From NCBI GenBank assembly GCA_030524545.1, contig JAUNGM010000024.1, positions 1-64,000 of the forward strand: a stretch of 64,000 nucleotides of DNA, read 5' to 3'. The DNA comes from Eubacteriales bacterium. Its GTDB lineage: Bacteria > Bacillota > Clostridia > Lachnospirales > Lachnospiraceae. The translations under genes were made by a program, and so were the position numbers. A model generated the notes under the pieces. It saw only the letters and a list, made by a program, of their open reading frames with translations. It had not been told where the DNA came from and did not search any database. How positions within the stretch are numbered: the stretch's first letter is position 1; every line of letters starts with the position of its first letter. This document shows positions 49,445 through 59,092 of the stretch, one piece after another.

Positions 49445-50743
49445 ATGGAACAGTATGTAATCAGAGGCGGTAATCCTCTGGTAGGAGAAGTCGAGATCGG
49501 AGGTGCCAAAAATGCGGCACTTGCGATTCTTGCAGCTGCTATCATGACGGATGAAACAATCCTCATTGAAAATCTGCCCGACGTAAGAGACACAAATGTT
49601 TTATTGGAAGCAATTGCCGGAATTGGTGCCCAGGTGAATCGCTTAGACAGATCCACTGTAAAGATCAACGGTTCCACCATTGGCGATGTAAGCGTAGATT
49701 ATGAGTATATTAAGAAAATCCGCGCATCCTATTATCTTTTGGGAGCGCTGCTTGGCAAATATAAGCATGCGGAAGTACCTCTTCCGGGCGGCTGTAATAT
49801 TGGAAGCAGACCGATAGACCAGCATCTGAAAGGGTTCCGGGCTCTTGGTGCAAAGGTGGATATTCTTCACGGAGCAATTGTGGCTAAGGCTGAGAATCTT
49901 CATGGAAGCCATATTTTTCTTGACGTAGTATCTGTGGGAGCTACGATTAACATTATGATGGCTGCTTCACTGGCTCCCGGCCGTACGATTATCGAGAATG
50001 CTGCGAGAGAGCCGCACGTAGTTGATGTGGCTAATTTCCTGAACAGCATGGGAGCGAATATCAAAGGAGCCGGTACGGATGTGATCCGTATCAAAGGTGT
50101 GGAGAAGCTTCACCGTACGGAATATTCCATTATTCCGGATCAGATTGAAGCAGGGACCTTCATGTTTGCTGCTGCAGCTACAGGAGGGGATGTTACAGTA
50201 AAGAACGTCATTCCCAAGCATTTGGAAGCAACTACTGCCAAACTGGAAGAAATCGGCTGTGAGGTGGATGAGTTTGATGATGCCGTACGTGTACGTGCCA
50301 GAAAAAGGCTTCACCGTACTCACGTAAAAACACTTCCTTATCCGGGATATCCTACGGATATGCAGCCTCAGATTGCAGTCACTCTGGCTCTGGCAGAAGG
50401 TACCAGTATTGTAACAGAAAGTATCTTCGAAAACCGTTTCAAATATGCGGATGAGCTTTCCAGAATGGGAGCCAATATCAAGGTGGAGGGGAATTCCGCT
50501 ATCATCGACGGCGTGAATAAACTTACAGGAGCAAGAGTCTGTGCACCGGATCTCCGTGCAGGAGCTGCACTTGTGATTGCAGGCCTTGCTGCAGAGGGAA
50601 TCACGATTGTAGATGATATTGTTTATATCCAGAGAGGATACGAAAATTTCGAAGAAAAATTAAGAGGACTTGGAGCAGAAATCGAAAAGGTTTCCAGTGA
50701 AAAGGAAATCCAGAAGTTCCGTCTCAAAGTCGTTAATGAGTAA
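49445..50743 (+). CDS. murA: UDP-N-acetylglucosamine 1-carboxyvinyltransferase
   Basis: A 432-residue enzyme that transfers enolpyruvate from PEP to UDP-GlcNAc, the first step of peptidoglycan precursor synthesis. It has [36 protein letters not shown] and the active-site loop [19 protein letters not shown] with the Cys that fosfomycin attacks, so this copy is not of the Cys-to-Asp resistant type. The start follows AGAGGTG; the frame's upstream extension is not needed. Confidence 0.95.
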   Translation: MEQYVIRGGNPLVGEVEIGGAKNAALAILAAAIMTDETILIENLPDVRDTNVLLEAIAGIGAQVNRLDRSTVKINGSTIGDVSVDYEYIKKIRASYYLLGALLGKYKHAEVPLPGGCNIGSRPIDQHLKGFRALGAKVDILHGAIVAKAENLHGSHIFLDVVSVGATINIMMAASLAPGRTIIENAAREPHVVDVANFLNSMGANIKGAGTDVIRIKGVEKLHRTEYSIIPDQIEAGTFMFAAAATGGDVTVKNVIPKHLEATTAKLEEIGCEVDEFDDAVRVRARKRLHRTHVKTLPYPGYPTDMQPQIAVTLALAEGTSIVTESIFENRFKYADELSRMGANIKVEGNSAIIDGVNKLTGARVCAPDLRAGAALVIAGLAAEGITIVDDIVYIQRGYENFEEKLRGLGAEIEKVSSEKEIQKFRLKVVNE

Positions 50744-50798
50744 AAATCTCTCATGCAGCAGAGAATGCAGAACTGTTATTATTTTTCTGTAAATAAGC

Positions 50799-50827
50799 TT
50801 GACAATAGATAGAAATAAGTATATTGT
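50799..50827 (+). promoter_or_regulatory. Promoter of the metK leader
   Basis: TTGACA (50799-50804), a 17-base spacer and TATTGT (50822-50827), about 30 bases before the riboswitch. Confidence 0.8.
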
Positions 50828-50855
50828 ATTCCTTGCAACAATTTCATAAAAATAG

Positions 50856-50959
50856 CCTTTTATTCAGAGTGGTGGAGATACAAAGGATCTGTGAAGCCAC
50901 GGCAACCCCTTAGAGGTAAGGAAGGTGCCAACCTGAGCGAGTAATCGAACAATAAGAGG
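50856..50959 (+). ncRNA. SAM-I riboswitch (S-box) of metK
   Basis: The closing stem pairs CCTTTTATT (50856-50864) with AATAAGAGG (50951-50959). Inside are the S-box phrases CAGAGTGGTGGAG, TGAAGCC-CGGCAACC (here with an extra A) and AAGGTGCCAACCTG. The RNA binds S-adenosylmethionine, the product of the gene it precedes. Confidence 0.9.
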
Positions 50960-50974
50960 ATTGTTATAAAATTC

Positions 50975-51004
50975 AAACAGTCCGATTATTCGGGCTGTTT
51001 TTTA
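50975..51004 (+). terminator. SAM-riboswitch terminator
   Basis: AACAGTCCG pairs with CGGGCTGTT across ATTATT, followed by TTTTATT. It forms the off state when SAM is bound, 50 bases before metK. Confidence 0.88.
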
Positions 51005-51056
51005 TTGATTAAATAACTTACTACTGAATGTTTTATAAAAAAGAAAGGAAAAATGT

Positions 51057-52235
51057 ATGGAAAAAATTTTATTTACTTCCGAGTCCGTAACTGAAGGTCA
51101 TCCTGACAAAATGTGCGATGCTATTTCCGATGCGATTCTTGATGCGCTGATGGCACAGGATCCTATGAGCCGTGTTGCCTGTGAAACAGCAACTACTACC
51201 GGCCTTGTTCTGGTTATGGGAGAAATTACAACAAATGCATATGTTGATATTCAGAAAATTGTAAGAGATACTGTACGGGAAATCGGTTATACCCGTGGAA
51301 AATATGGCTTTGATGCAGATACCTGCGGTGTGATCGCAGCGATTGATGAACAGTCTGCAGATATTGCCATGGGCGTTGACAAAGCTCTGGAAGCAAAGAT
51401 GGGAGAGGATGAGATTGATGCAATCGGTGCCGGAGACCAGGGAATGATGTTCGGTTATGCATCCAATGAGACGGAAGAATATATGCCGTATGCGATTAAT
51501 ATGGCACACAAGCTTGCTCGTCAGCTTACCAAAGTCCGTAAAGACGGCACTTTGAAATATTTAAGACCGGATGGAAAGACACAGGTAACGGTAGAATATA
51601 ATGAAGAGGGCAGACCTGTCCGCCTTGATGCAGTCGTATGCTCTACCCAGCATGACCCGGATGTTACACAGGAACAGATTCATGAAGATATCAAAAAATA
51701 TGTATTTGATGAGATCATACCGGCAGATATGGTTGATGAAAATACGAAATATTTTATCAATCCGACAGGACGTTTTGTGATCGGCGGACCTCACGGTGAC
51801 AGCGGCCTTACAGGACGTAAGATTATTGTAGATACATACGGCGGAGCAGGACGTCACGGCGGCGGTGCTTTTTCCGGCAAGGACTGCACCAAGGTTGACC
51901 GTTCCGCAGCATATGCAGCCCGTTATGTTGCAAAGAATATGGTAGCAGCAGGACTTGCTGATAAATGTGAGATTCAGCTTTCCTATGCAATCGGTGTGGC
52001 ACAGCCTACCTCGATCAATGTGAATACATTTGGAACAGGCAAGCTTTCTGATACCAGGCTTGTGGAGATTATCAGAGAAAACTTTGACCTTCGTCCTGCA
52101 GGAATCATCAAAATGCTTGATTTAAGAAGGCCTATTTACAAACAGACATCTGCATATGGACACTTTGGACGCACGGATGTTGATCTGCCGTGGGAAAAAC
52201 TGGATAAAGTGGATGAATTAAAGAAATACTTATAA
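51057..52235 (+). CDS. metK: S-adenosylmethionine synthetase
   Basis: A 392-residue enzyme making SAM from methionine and [36 protein letters not shown] (the ATP-site hexapeptide GAGDQG), [20 protein letters not shown] and [23 protein letters not shown] are all canonical. AAAGGAAA precedes the start. Expression is governed by the SAM riboswitch, a direct product-feedback loop. Confidence 0.97.
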   Translation: MEKILFTSESVTEGHPDKMCDAISDAILDALMAQDPMSRVACETATTTGLVLVMGEITTNAYVDIQKIVRDTVREIGYTRGKYGFDADTCGVIAAIDEQSADIAMGVDKALEAKMGEDEIDAIGAGDQGMMFGYASNETEEYMPYAINMAHKLARQLTKVRKDGTLKYLRPDGKTQVTVEYNEEGRPVRLDAVVCSTQHDPDVTQEQIHEDIKKYVFDEIIPADMVDENTKYFINPTGRFVIGGPHGDSGLTGRKIIVDTYGGAGRHGGGAFSGKDCTKVDRSAAYAARYVAKNMVAAGLADKCEIQLSYAIGVAQPTSINVNTFGTGKLSDTRLVEIIRENFDLRPAGIIKMLDLRRPIYKQTSAYGHFGRTDVDLPWEKLDKVDELKKYL

Positions 52236-52252
52236 AGAATGTGGATAACTAC

Positions 52253-52288
52253 AAAAGACCCGGGAAATGTTTTCGGGTCTTTTGTTTT
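52253..52288 (+). terminator. Terminator after metK
   Basis: AAAAGACCCG pairs with CGGGTCTTTT across GGAAATGTTTT, followed by GTTTTG. It stops metK transcription 18 bases past the gene. Confidence 0.88.
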
Positions 52289-52408
52289 GCCCGGAAAGTA
52301 TTTTGGGTATTTTTCTCAGAGAAGTCAGATAATTTTATAGAAAATTTAGAGATAGAGAAATGGGTTTATGCTATAATAATTGAAAAGTGAGTTAGAACGG
52401 AGATACTT

Positions 52409-53572
52409 ATGAAACTGAAGACAAGAATCATTGTAGGTTTTTCTATGATCATCATGGTGCCGCTGCTTTTGTTTTCTGCAACGTTATATGGTTTTGCACA
52501 TACGCAGGCAAAGCAGGTGAGCAAACAGGCGGAGTCCGGTCAGGTAAGTTCCGAGAATACGGTTTATGATATTTCAATTGCGGAGTCTGCCAATAGTCAG
52601 GCAAGGATTAATCTCATGACGAAGGATCTTCTGCTGACAGCCTTTGTGATTCTGATTTTTACGGCTCTTGCAATAGGACTCTGGATATACAGAAGTATTG
52701 CGGCTCCTCTGGTGAAATTAAAAAAAGCGACCCAGAATATCAAAGAAGGCAATCTGGATTTTGTTCTCGAGGCGGAAGGAACGGACGAATTTGCGGAGCT
52801 TTTTCAGGATTTTGAGGAAATGCGCAAGAGATTGAAGGAATCCACAGAAGAAAAGATCCTCATGGACAAAGAAAATAAAGAGCTGATCAGTAACATTTCC
52901 CATGATTTGAAGACACCGATTACTGCAGTAAAGGGATACGTGGAAGGAATCATGGATGGTGTAGCAGATACACCGGAAAAGATGGATCGATATGTCAAAA
53001 CGATTTATAACAAAACAAATGAAATGGATCACCTGATCAACGAACTGACTTTTTATTCCAAAATCGATACCAACCGTATTCCGTACACTTTCAGTAAACT
53101 GAATGTAGATGATTATTTCAGCGATTGTGCGGAAGAACTGTCTCTCGAGATGGAGACAAGGGGAATCGAACTTTTATATGCTAATTATGTAGAAAAGGAT
53201 GTTCTCGTAATTGCAGACGGAGAGCAGATCCGCCGTGTAATCCATAATATCATCAGCAATGCTGTAAAATATATGGATAAGAGAAAGGGCGTAATCCAGA
53301 TCAGGGTAAAAGACGTAGGGGATTTTATCCAGGTTGAAATAGAGGATAATGGAAAAGGAATTGCAGCCAAAGATCTGCCGAATATTTTTGACCGCTTTTA
53401 CAGGACGGATGTTTCCAGAAATTCCTCTAAGGGCGGAAGCGGAATCGGACTGTCAATTGTGCGGAAGATTATGGAGGATCACGGCGGTAAGGTTTGGGCA
53501 ACCAGCCGGGAGGGAATCGGAACAATTATGTACTTTGTACTTAGAAAATATCAGGAGGTACCGATCAGATGA
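52409..53572 (+). CDS. Sensor histidine kinase
   Basis: A 387-residue membrane kinase with two membrane helices (about 8-32 and 70-93) around a short outer loop of about 40 residues, then a HAMP linker (about 95-148). The HisKA domain carries His165 (LISNISHDLKTPITAVKGY) and the ATPase domain HNIISNAVKYM, DNGKGI and GGSGIGLSIVRKI. The short sensor region suggests that it senses in or near the membrane. AACGGAGA precedes the start. It overlaps the regulator gene by 4 bases (ATGA), so the two form a pair. Confidence 0.94.
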   Translation: MKLKTRIIVGFSMIIMVPLLLFSATLYGFAHTQAKQVSKQAESGQVSSENTVYDISIAESANSQARINLMTKDLLLTAFVILIFTALAIGLWIYRSIAAPLVKLKKATQNIKEGNLDFVLEAEGTDEFAELFQDFEEMRKRLKESTEEKILMDKENKELISNISHDLKTPITAVKGYVEGIMDGVADTPEKMDRYVKTIYNKTNEMDHLINELTFYSKIDTNRIPYTFSKLNVDDYFSDCAEELSLEMETRGIELLYANYVEKDVLVIADGEQIRRVIHNIISNAVKYMDKRKGVIQIRVKDVGDFIQVEIEDNGKGIAAKDLPNIFDRFYRTDVSRNSSKGGSGIGLSIVRKIMEDHGGKVWATSREGIGTIMYFVLRKYQEVPIR

Positions 53573-54258
53573 GCAAAATACTGATTATAGAAGATGAAGA
53601 AGCCATTGCGGATTTGGAGAAGGATTATCTGGAACTATCCGGATTTGAGGTAGAGATTGCAAACCGTGGGGATGAGGGATTGTTAAAAGCTTTGAAAGAA
53701 GATTATGACCTGATTATTCTGGATCTGATGCTTCCGGAGGTAGATGGATTTGATATCTGCCGTCAGGTGCGCCAGGAGAAGAATACTCCCATTATCATGG
53801 TCTCCGCAAAAAAGGATGACATTGATAAAATCCGGGGACTTGGCCTTGGTGCGGATGATTATATGACGAAACCTTTCAGCCCCAGCGAGCTGGTAGCCCG
53901 TGTGAAAGCACACATGGAAAGATACAACCGCCTGGTCGGATCAAATGTGGCGAAGAATGATATCGTGGAAATCCGCGGAATAAAAATTGACAAGACCGCA
54001 CGCCGGGTATGGATCAATAAAGAGGAAAAGACTTTTACAACAAAAGAGTTTGACCTTCTGACATTCCTTGCGGAGAATCCAAACAGGGTTTTTACAAAAG
54101 AAGAACTTTTCCGTCAGATCTGGGATATGGAATCCGTAGGAGATATCGCTACAGTCACTGTGCATATTAAGAAAATTAGAGAAAAAATAGAATTTAATAC
54201 GGCAAAACCGCAATATATTGAGACTATATGGGGAGTCGGTTACAGATTTAAGGTATGA
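53569..54258 (+). CDS. OmpR/PhoB-family response regulator
   Basis: A 229-residue regulator. The receiver domain has Asp52 in LIILDLMLPEVDGFD as the phosphorylation site, acidic residues IEDEEA and Lys in MTKPFSP. The C-terminal winged helix (KTFTTKEFDLLTFLAENPNRVFTKEELFRQIW; TVTVHIKKIREKIE) binds DNA. It is translated with the kinase and no target genes can be assigned from sequence. Confidence 0.95.
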   Translation: MSKILIIEDEEAIADLEKDYLELSGFEVEIANRGDEGLLKALKEDYDLIILDLMLPEVDGFDICRQVRQEKNTPIIMVSAKKDDIDKIRGLGLGADDYMTKPFSPSELVARVKAHMERYNRLVGSNVAKNDIVEIRGIKIDKTARRVWINKEEKTFTTKEFDLLTFLAENPNRVFTKEELFRQIWDMESVGDIATVTVHIKKIREKIEFNTAKPQYIETIWGVGYRFKV

Positions 54259-54374
54259 GCTGATATGATGGTAATGTGGGAACTGTTCAGAGACGGTATC
54301 TTTGAAGTTACTGGACAGATATGAAATGTGTTGGAATGCCTGTACGCAGTTTCGTGCAGATATGATAGGAGAAA

Positions 54375-55811
54375 ATGGACAGATTATATAAAGAATTGGA
54401 AAAATATAGCCAAAAGGATGATTATCCATTTCATATGCCGGGACATAAAAGAAACAGCTATTCAGTAGACGGAAAATTTCCTTTTGACAGGGACATTACG
54501 GAGATAGAAGGTTTTGATAATCTGCATCATCCGGAGGGAATCATAAAGGATGCCCAAAAAGCTGCGGCAGATCTTTACGGATCGCTGGAATGTTTTTTTA
54601 GTATCAACGGAAGTACGGCTGCTTTGCTTGCGGCTATTTCTTCATGTGTAAAAAAAGGCGGTCAGATACTGATGGCCCGCAACTGCCACAAAGCTGTTTA
54701 TCATGCTGTATATCTCAGAGAGCTGAAGCCGGTTTATATTTATCCTCATATTGAGCATGAGCTTGGAATTAACGGCGGCATCACACCGTCACGGATAAAG
54801 AGGGTTCTGGAAGCAAACAGCGGTATTGAAGCAATTATCATTACATCGCCTACTTATGACGGTGTTGTTTCTGATATTGCGGGAATTGCAAGAATTGCAA
54901 AAGAATATAATATCCCTTTAATCGTTGATGAAGCTCATGGGGCACACTTCCGGTTTTCAGATTATTTCCCCGTATCTGCTGTGGAACTTGGGGCGGATAT
55001 CGTGGTTCAGAGCCTTCATAAAACATTGCCGTCCATGACCCAGACTGCTGTCCTGCACAGGTGCAGTGACCGTGTGTCCGGTGATGCTATCCGGCGTTTT
55101 ATGGGGATATACCAGAGCAGCAGCCCGTCCTATATTCTGATGGCGAGTATGGATGCCTGCATAGATAAAATGGCCAGAGATGGCGAATCCATGTTTCTGG
55201 ATTTTACGGACAATCTGAAAAAAGTTCGGGAACGGCTGGAAAAATGCAGGAACATTCGCCTTGGAACTGCGGATATGATCGGGAATGCCGGGATTTTTGA
55301 CTTTGACAGATCCAAGCTGCTCTTTTTTACAAAGGGAACCTCCCTCACAGGCAGAAAACTCCATGAAATCCTAAGAAGGGAGTTCCACTTACAGATGGAG
55401 ATGGAATCGGAGCACTATGTGATTGCCATTACCTCCGTAGGAGATACGGAAGAAGGGCTGCATCGTCTGTGCGATGCCATTGAAGAAATTGACAGACGGC
55501 AGTCGTTAAAGATAAAGGAAGAAGAAAACGATATTTTTCAGGAGATTTCTCCTTATATGCAGATGAAACAGATGATGGGGATTGCTGAGGCGATGGAGTC
55601 CCCTTTAAAAAGATGCCCATTGGAAGAGAGCATTGGTAAGATATCTGCGGAATTTGTTTACCTTTATCCTCCGGGAATTCCAATTCTTGTTCCGGGCGAA
55701 CAGATTACTGGACAATTTGTCCGGAATGTGAGAAGATACATGGAGCAGGGGCTTGATGTGCAGGGCCTGAGCGACTACAGTAATAAAACTATTTGCATCG
55801 TGGGAGAGTAA
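54375..55811 (+). CDS. Orn/Lys/Arg decarboxylase-fold PLP enzyme
   Basis: A 478-residue PLP enzyme of the SpeA/YaaO group: FHMPGHKRN near the start, DITEIEGFDNLHHPEGIIKDAQ, the VDEAHGAHF phosphate-site stretch and the PLP Lys216 in SLHKTLPSMTQTA. The C-terminal decarboxylase domain is short compared with the inducible lysine and arginine decarboxylases (700 or more residues). The amino acid cannot be told from sequence. GGAGAAA precedes the start. The kinase-like gene follows within 2 bases and clamp-loader genes after that. Confidence 0.9.
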   Translation: MDRLYKELEKYSQKDDYPFHMPGHKRNSYSVDGKFPFDRDITEIEGFDNLHHPEGIIKDAQKAAADLYGSLECFFSINGSTAALLAAISSCVKKGGQILMARNCHKAVYHAVYLRELKPVYIYPHIEHELGINGGITPSRIKRVLEANSGIEAIIITSPTYDGVVSDIAGIARIAKEYNIPLIVDEAHGAHFRFSDYFPVSAVELGADIVVQSLHKTLPSMTQTAVLHRCSDRVSGDAIRRFMGIYQSSSPSYILMASMDACIDKMARDGESMFLDFTDNLKKVRERLEKCRNIRLGTADMIGNAGIFDFDRSKLLFFTKGTSLTGRKLHEILRREFHLQMEMESEHYVIAITSVGDTEEGLHRLCDAIEEIDRRQSLKIKEEENDIFQEISPYMQMKQMMGIAEAMESPLKRCPLEESIGKISAEFVYLYPPGIPILVPGEQITGQFVRNVRRYMEQGLDVQGLSDYSNKTICIVGE

Positions 55812-55813
55812 TT

Positions 55814-56401
55814 TTGGGAAAAATATTTTACATTATGGGTAAAAGCGCAGCGGGGAAGGACAAAATCTATTCTTATCTTGCAGGAGACAAACAGCTTGGC
55901 CTGCAGAAATTAATTTTGTATACTACCCGTCCGATACGCGCAGAAGAAAAGAACGGAAGAGAATATTTCTTTACAGATGATAAGAAGCTGAAGGAATTTG
56001 AAGAAAAAGACAAGCTGATCGAGGCGCGTGCCTATCATACGGTTCATGGAATCTGGACCTATTTCACTGCTGATGACGGACAGGTGGATCTGAAAAAAGC
56101 AGATTATCTGGGAATAGGAACGCTGGAGTCCTTTATAAAAATAAAAAAATACTATGGACAGGAAAATGTGGTTCCCATCTATATACAGGTAGAGAACGGG
56201 GAACGTCTTACCAGGGCTCTTGAAAGGGAAAAAAGACAGGAAAACCCCAGGTATGCGGAAATGTGCAGACGTTTTCTGGCGGACGAAGAGGATTTTTCTG
56301 AAGAAAATATCCGAAATGCAGGGATAGAGAAGCGTTTTGAGAATGTTATACTTGATGTTTGCACAGAAGAAATCATAAAATATATAAAATCAGTACAATA
56401 A
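55814..56401 (+). CDS. Guanylate-kinase-like nucleotide kinase
   Basis: About 195 residues of the guanylate kinase fold: P-loop YIMGKSAAGKDKIYSYL, YTTRPIRAEEKNGREYFF (the GMP-binding stretch) and EARAYHTVHGIWTYFT. The P-loop has Asp after GK where most family members have Ser or Thr, and the lid stretch QENPRYAEMCRRFLADEEDF is unlike classic Gmk. TTG 55814 is the preferred start, with GGGAGAG 5 bases upstream; ATG 55793 lies in the previous gene without a site. The true guanylate kinase may be elsewhere, so the substrate is uncertain. Confidence 0.72.
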   Translation: MGKIFYIMGKSAAGKDKIYSYLAGDKQLGLQKLILYTTRPIRAEEKNGREYFFTDDKKLKEFEEKDKLIEARAYHTVHGIWTYFTADDGQVDLKKADYLGIGTLESFIKIKKYYGQENVVPIYIQVENGERLTRALEREKRQENPRYAEMCRRFLADEEDFSEENIRNAGIEKRFENVILDVCTEEIIKYIKSVQ

Positions 56402-56459
56402 GAAAAATATTTATGCTATAATAAAACAAAAGATACGACGATAAGTGAGGTGATTCTTA

Positions 56460-57449
56460 ATGGTTGGGTTTAATAATATTATTGGACATGAAGAAATTAT
56501 CAGGCATTTGAAAAATGCCATGGAGACAGGGAAGGTATCCCACTCTTATATCTTTACAGGAGAATTGGGATCCGGTAAGAAACTCCTGGCAACAACATTT
56601 GCAATGACCCTCCAGTGTGAAGAAGGGGGCACGGAGCCATGCCAGAAATGCGATTCCTGCAAAAAGGCAATTGGAAAGAATCATCCCGATATCATAATGG
56701 TAAATCATGAAAAACCAGGAACCATATCCATTGATGAGATTCGTGAGCAGGTGATCCATGATGTGGCAATCAAGCCATATTGCAGCCCTCATAAGATTTA
56801 TATTATTCCAGATGCGGAAATGATGACAACCCAGGCACAGAATGCTCTTTTAAAGACGATTGAAGAGCCGCCGGAATATGCAGTCATCATGTTCCTCACA
56901 AATAACGCGGATATGCTTCTTCCAACAATCCAGTCCCGCTGTGTGCGTCTGGACCTGAAAGTAGTAGATGATGATCTTGTTAAGAAATATCTGATGGAGC
57001 ATCTCCATGTGCCGGACTATCAGGCGGAGATCGATGCATCCTACGCGCAGGGAAGTATTGGCAAGGCAAAAGAGGCTGCTACATCCGAAGAATTTTCCAG
57101 GATGTCCCAGAATGCTCTGAAGCTTCTGAAATATGTGAATAAGATGGAAGTTTATGAACTTGCTGAGGAAATTAAGAAGCTTTCCGAGGAGAAACACAAC
57201 ATCAATGACTATCTGGATATTTTCCAGTTCTGGTTCCGTGATGTATTGATGTTTAAGGCTACCAGAGAAATTGACAATCTGGTATTTAAGCAGGAAATTA
57301 ATTTTATCAAGGAACAGGCAAGCCAGCGTTCTTATGAGAACCTGGAAAAGATTCTGGAAGCCATTACGAAGACAAAAGTACGCCTTCGTGCCAATGTAAA
57401 TTTTGAGCTTGCTTTGGAGCTGCTGTTCCTGACAATCAGGGAGAAATAG
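56460..57449 (+). CDS. holB: DNA polymerase III delta' subunit
   Basis: A 329-residue clamp-loader subunit. The P-loop GELGSGKKLLATTFAM is degenerate for hydrolysis, as normal for delta'. CQKCDSCKKA is a zinc-binding cluster, and ALLKTIEEPPEYAVIMFLTNNADMLLPTIQSRCVRLD is the conserved RFC-like core. AGTGAGGTG precedes the start. It is followed by ricT after one base, the usual Firmicutes order. Confidence 0.94.
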   Translation: MVGFNNIIGHEEIIRHLKNAMETGKVSHSYIFTGELGSGKKLLATTFAMTLQCEEGGTEPCQKCDSCKKAIGKNHPDIIMVNHEKPGTISIDEIREQVIHDVAIKPYCSPHKIYIIPDAEMMTTQAQNALLKTIEEPPEYAVIMFLTNNADMLLPTIQSRCVRLDLKVVDDDLVKKYLMEHLHVPDYQAEIDASYAQGSIGKAKEAATSEEFSRMSQNALKLLKYVNKMEVYELAEEIKKLSEEKHNINDYLDIFQFWFRDVLMFKATREIDNLVFKQEINFIKEQASQRSYENLEKILEAITKTKVRLRANVNFELALELLFLTIREK

Positions 57450-57450
57450 A

Positions 57451-58353
57451 ATGACAAAAGTAGTAGGCATAAGATTCCGAAATGTAGGAAAAATTTATTA
57501 CTTCAATCCTAAGGGATATAAGATGAAGGTGGGAGAACACGTAATTGTGGAGACGGCCCGCGGAGTGGAATACGGAAGAGTAGTCCTGGAGCCGAAGGAA
57601 ATCCCCGAGGATGAGGTAGTGCATCCGCTGAAAGAGGTGATTCGTGTAGCCACCCCTGAGGATGATGAAAGAGAAGAACAGAACCGCAGAAAAGAAAAGG
57701 ACGCATTTAAGATATGCCAGAAAAAAATCCGGGAACACGGCCTGGAAATGAAGCTGATCGATGCGGAATACACATTTGATAATAATAAAGTGCTGTTTTA
57801 TTTTACAGCAGACGGCAGAATTGATTTCCGTCAGCTTGTAAAGGATCTGGCGGCGATTTTTAAGACCAGGATTGAACTGCGGCAGATTGGAGTCCGTGAT
57901 GAGACGAAGATTCTGGGAGGTATCGGCATCTGCGGAAGATGTCTCTGCTGTCATACCTATTTATCTGAGTTTGCACCGGTATCCATTAAGATGGCGAAGG
58001 AACAGAATCTTTCTCTGAATCAGACAAAGATTTCCGGTGTCTGCGGAAGGCTGATGTGCTGTCTGAAGAATGAGCAGGAAACATATGAGGAACTGAATAA
58101 GAAGCTGCCTGGAATAGGAGATACCGTAACGCTTCCGGAAGGTCTGCAGGGTACTGTACAGAGCGTAAATGTACTGCGTCAGAGAGTCAAGGTTATCGTA
58201 GAGATCAACGATGAAAAGGAAATTCAGGAATATCCTGTAAATGAACTGAAATTCCGCCCAAGAAAGAAAAAAATCAAGGTTTCCGAGCAGGAAATGAAAG
58301 AATTAAAAAATCTGGAAGATAAGGGAGGAGACTCCAAATTAAATGAAAAATAG
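57451..58353 (+). CDS. ricT: PSP1-domain Fe-S protein RicT (YaaT)
   Basis: A 300-residue PSP1-family protein. EHVIVETARGVEYGRVVLEPKEI begins the PSP1 region. Cys-rich stretches GICGRCLCCHTYL and GVCGRLMCCLKNE are the expected Fe-S ligands of the RicA-RicF-RicT complex, which in Bacillus stimulates RNase Y mRNA maturation. It lies between holB and trmN6, overlapping trmN6 by 11 bases. Confidence 0.93.
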   Translation: MTKVVGIRFRNVGKIYYFNPKGYKMKVGEHVIVETARGVEYGRVVLEPKEIPEDEVVHPLKEVIRVATPEDDEREEQNRRKEKDAFKICQKKIREHGLEMKLIDAEYTFDNNKVLFYFTADGRIDFRQLVKDLAAIFKTRIELRQIGVRDETKILGGIGICGRCLCCHTYLSEFAPVSIKMAKEQNLSLNQTKISGVCGRLMCCLKNEQETYEELNKKLPGIGDTVTLPEGLQGTVQSVNVLRQRVKVIVEINDEKEIQEYPVNELKFRPRKKKIKVSEQEMKELKNLEDKGGDSKLNEK

Positions 58354-59083
58354 TCTGGTAAATCCCAATGAGCGAGTGGATGACCTGCAGAACGGGTTTT
58401 ATGTGATACAGGATCCGGAAAAGTTCTGTTTTGGAATGGATGCCGTATTGCTGTCCGGTTTTACTAAAGTCAAAAAGGGTGAGACGGTGCTGGATATGGG
58501 AACCGGTACCGGAATCATTCCGATCCTGCTCCGTGCCAGAACGGAAGGAGAACATTTCACAGGTCTGGAAATCCAGGAGGAATGTGTAAAGATGGCGCAG
58601 CGCAGTGTTGCTTATAATGGGCTGGAATCAGATGTGGAGATTGTAAATGGCGATATTAAAGAGGCTGCTGAATTATTTGGGGCAGCTTCTTTTCATGTTG
58701 TTACCTGCAATCCACCCTATATGATCGGTGCCCATGGAATCAGAAATCCCCATATGCCAAAGGCGATAGCCCGCCATGAGGTTCTTTGTACTCTGGAGGA
58801 TGTTGTAAGCCAGGCGTCCAGGGTTCTGAAGGACAGAGGACGTTTTTATATGGTTCACAGGCCGTTTCGCCTTGCAGAAATCATGAATGTTTTGACGAAA
58901 TATAAACTGGAACCAAAAAGAATGCAGCTTGTTTATCCGTATATAGACCGGGAGCCGAATATGGTGCTTATAGAAGCGCTGAAGGGAGGAAACTCCCGAA
59001 TTACGGTGGAACGTCCGCTGATCGTTTATGAAAAACCGGGCGTTTATACGAAATCAATTCTGGAAATTTACGGAATGGTGTGA
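58343..59083 (+). CDS. tRNA1(Val) (adenine-37-N6)-methyltransferase-like TrmN6
   Basis: A 246-residue SAM methyltransferase: SAM site VLDMGTGTGIIPILLRA and the base-flipping catalytic motif VVTCNPPYMIG (NPPY). ERVDDLQNGFYVIQDPEKFCFGMDAVLLSGFT is the family start. It modifies adenine; the tRNA target is inferred from the YabB/TrmN6 family. It begins inside ricT and is followed by rsmI after 9 bases. Confidence 0.88.
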   Translation: MKNSLVNPNERVDDLQNGFYVIQDPEKFCFGMDAVLLSGFTKVKKGETVLDMGTGTGIIPILLRARTEGEHFTGLEIQEECVKMAQRSVAYNGLESDVEIVNGDIKEAAELFGAASFHVVTCNPPYMIGAHGIRNPHMPKAIARHEVLCTLEDVVSQASRVLKDRGRFYMVHRPFRLAEIMNVLTKYKLEPKRMQLVYPYIDREPNMVLIEALKGGNSRITVERPLIVYEKPGVYTKSILEIYGMV

Positions 59084-59092
59084 GGAAAAAGT

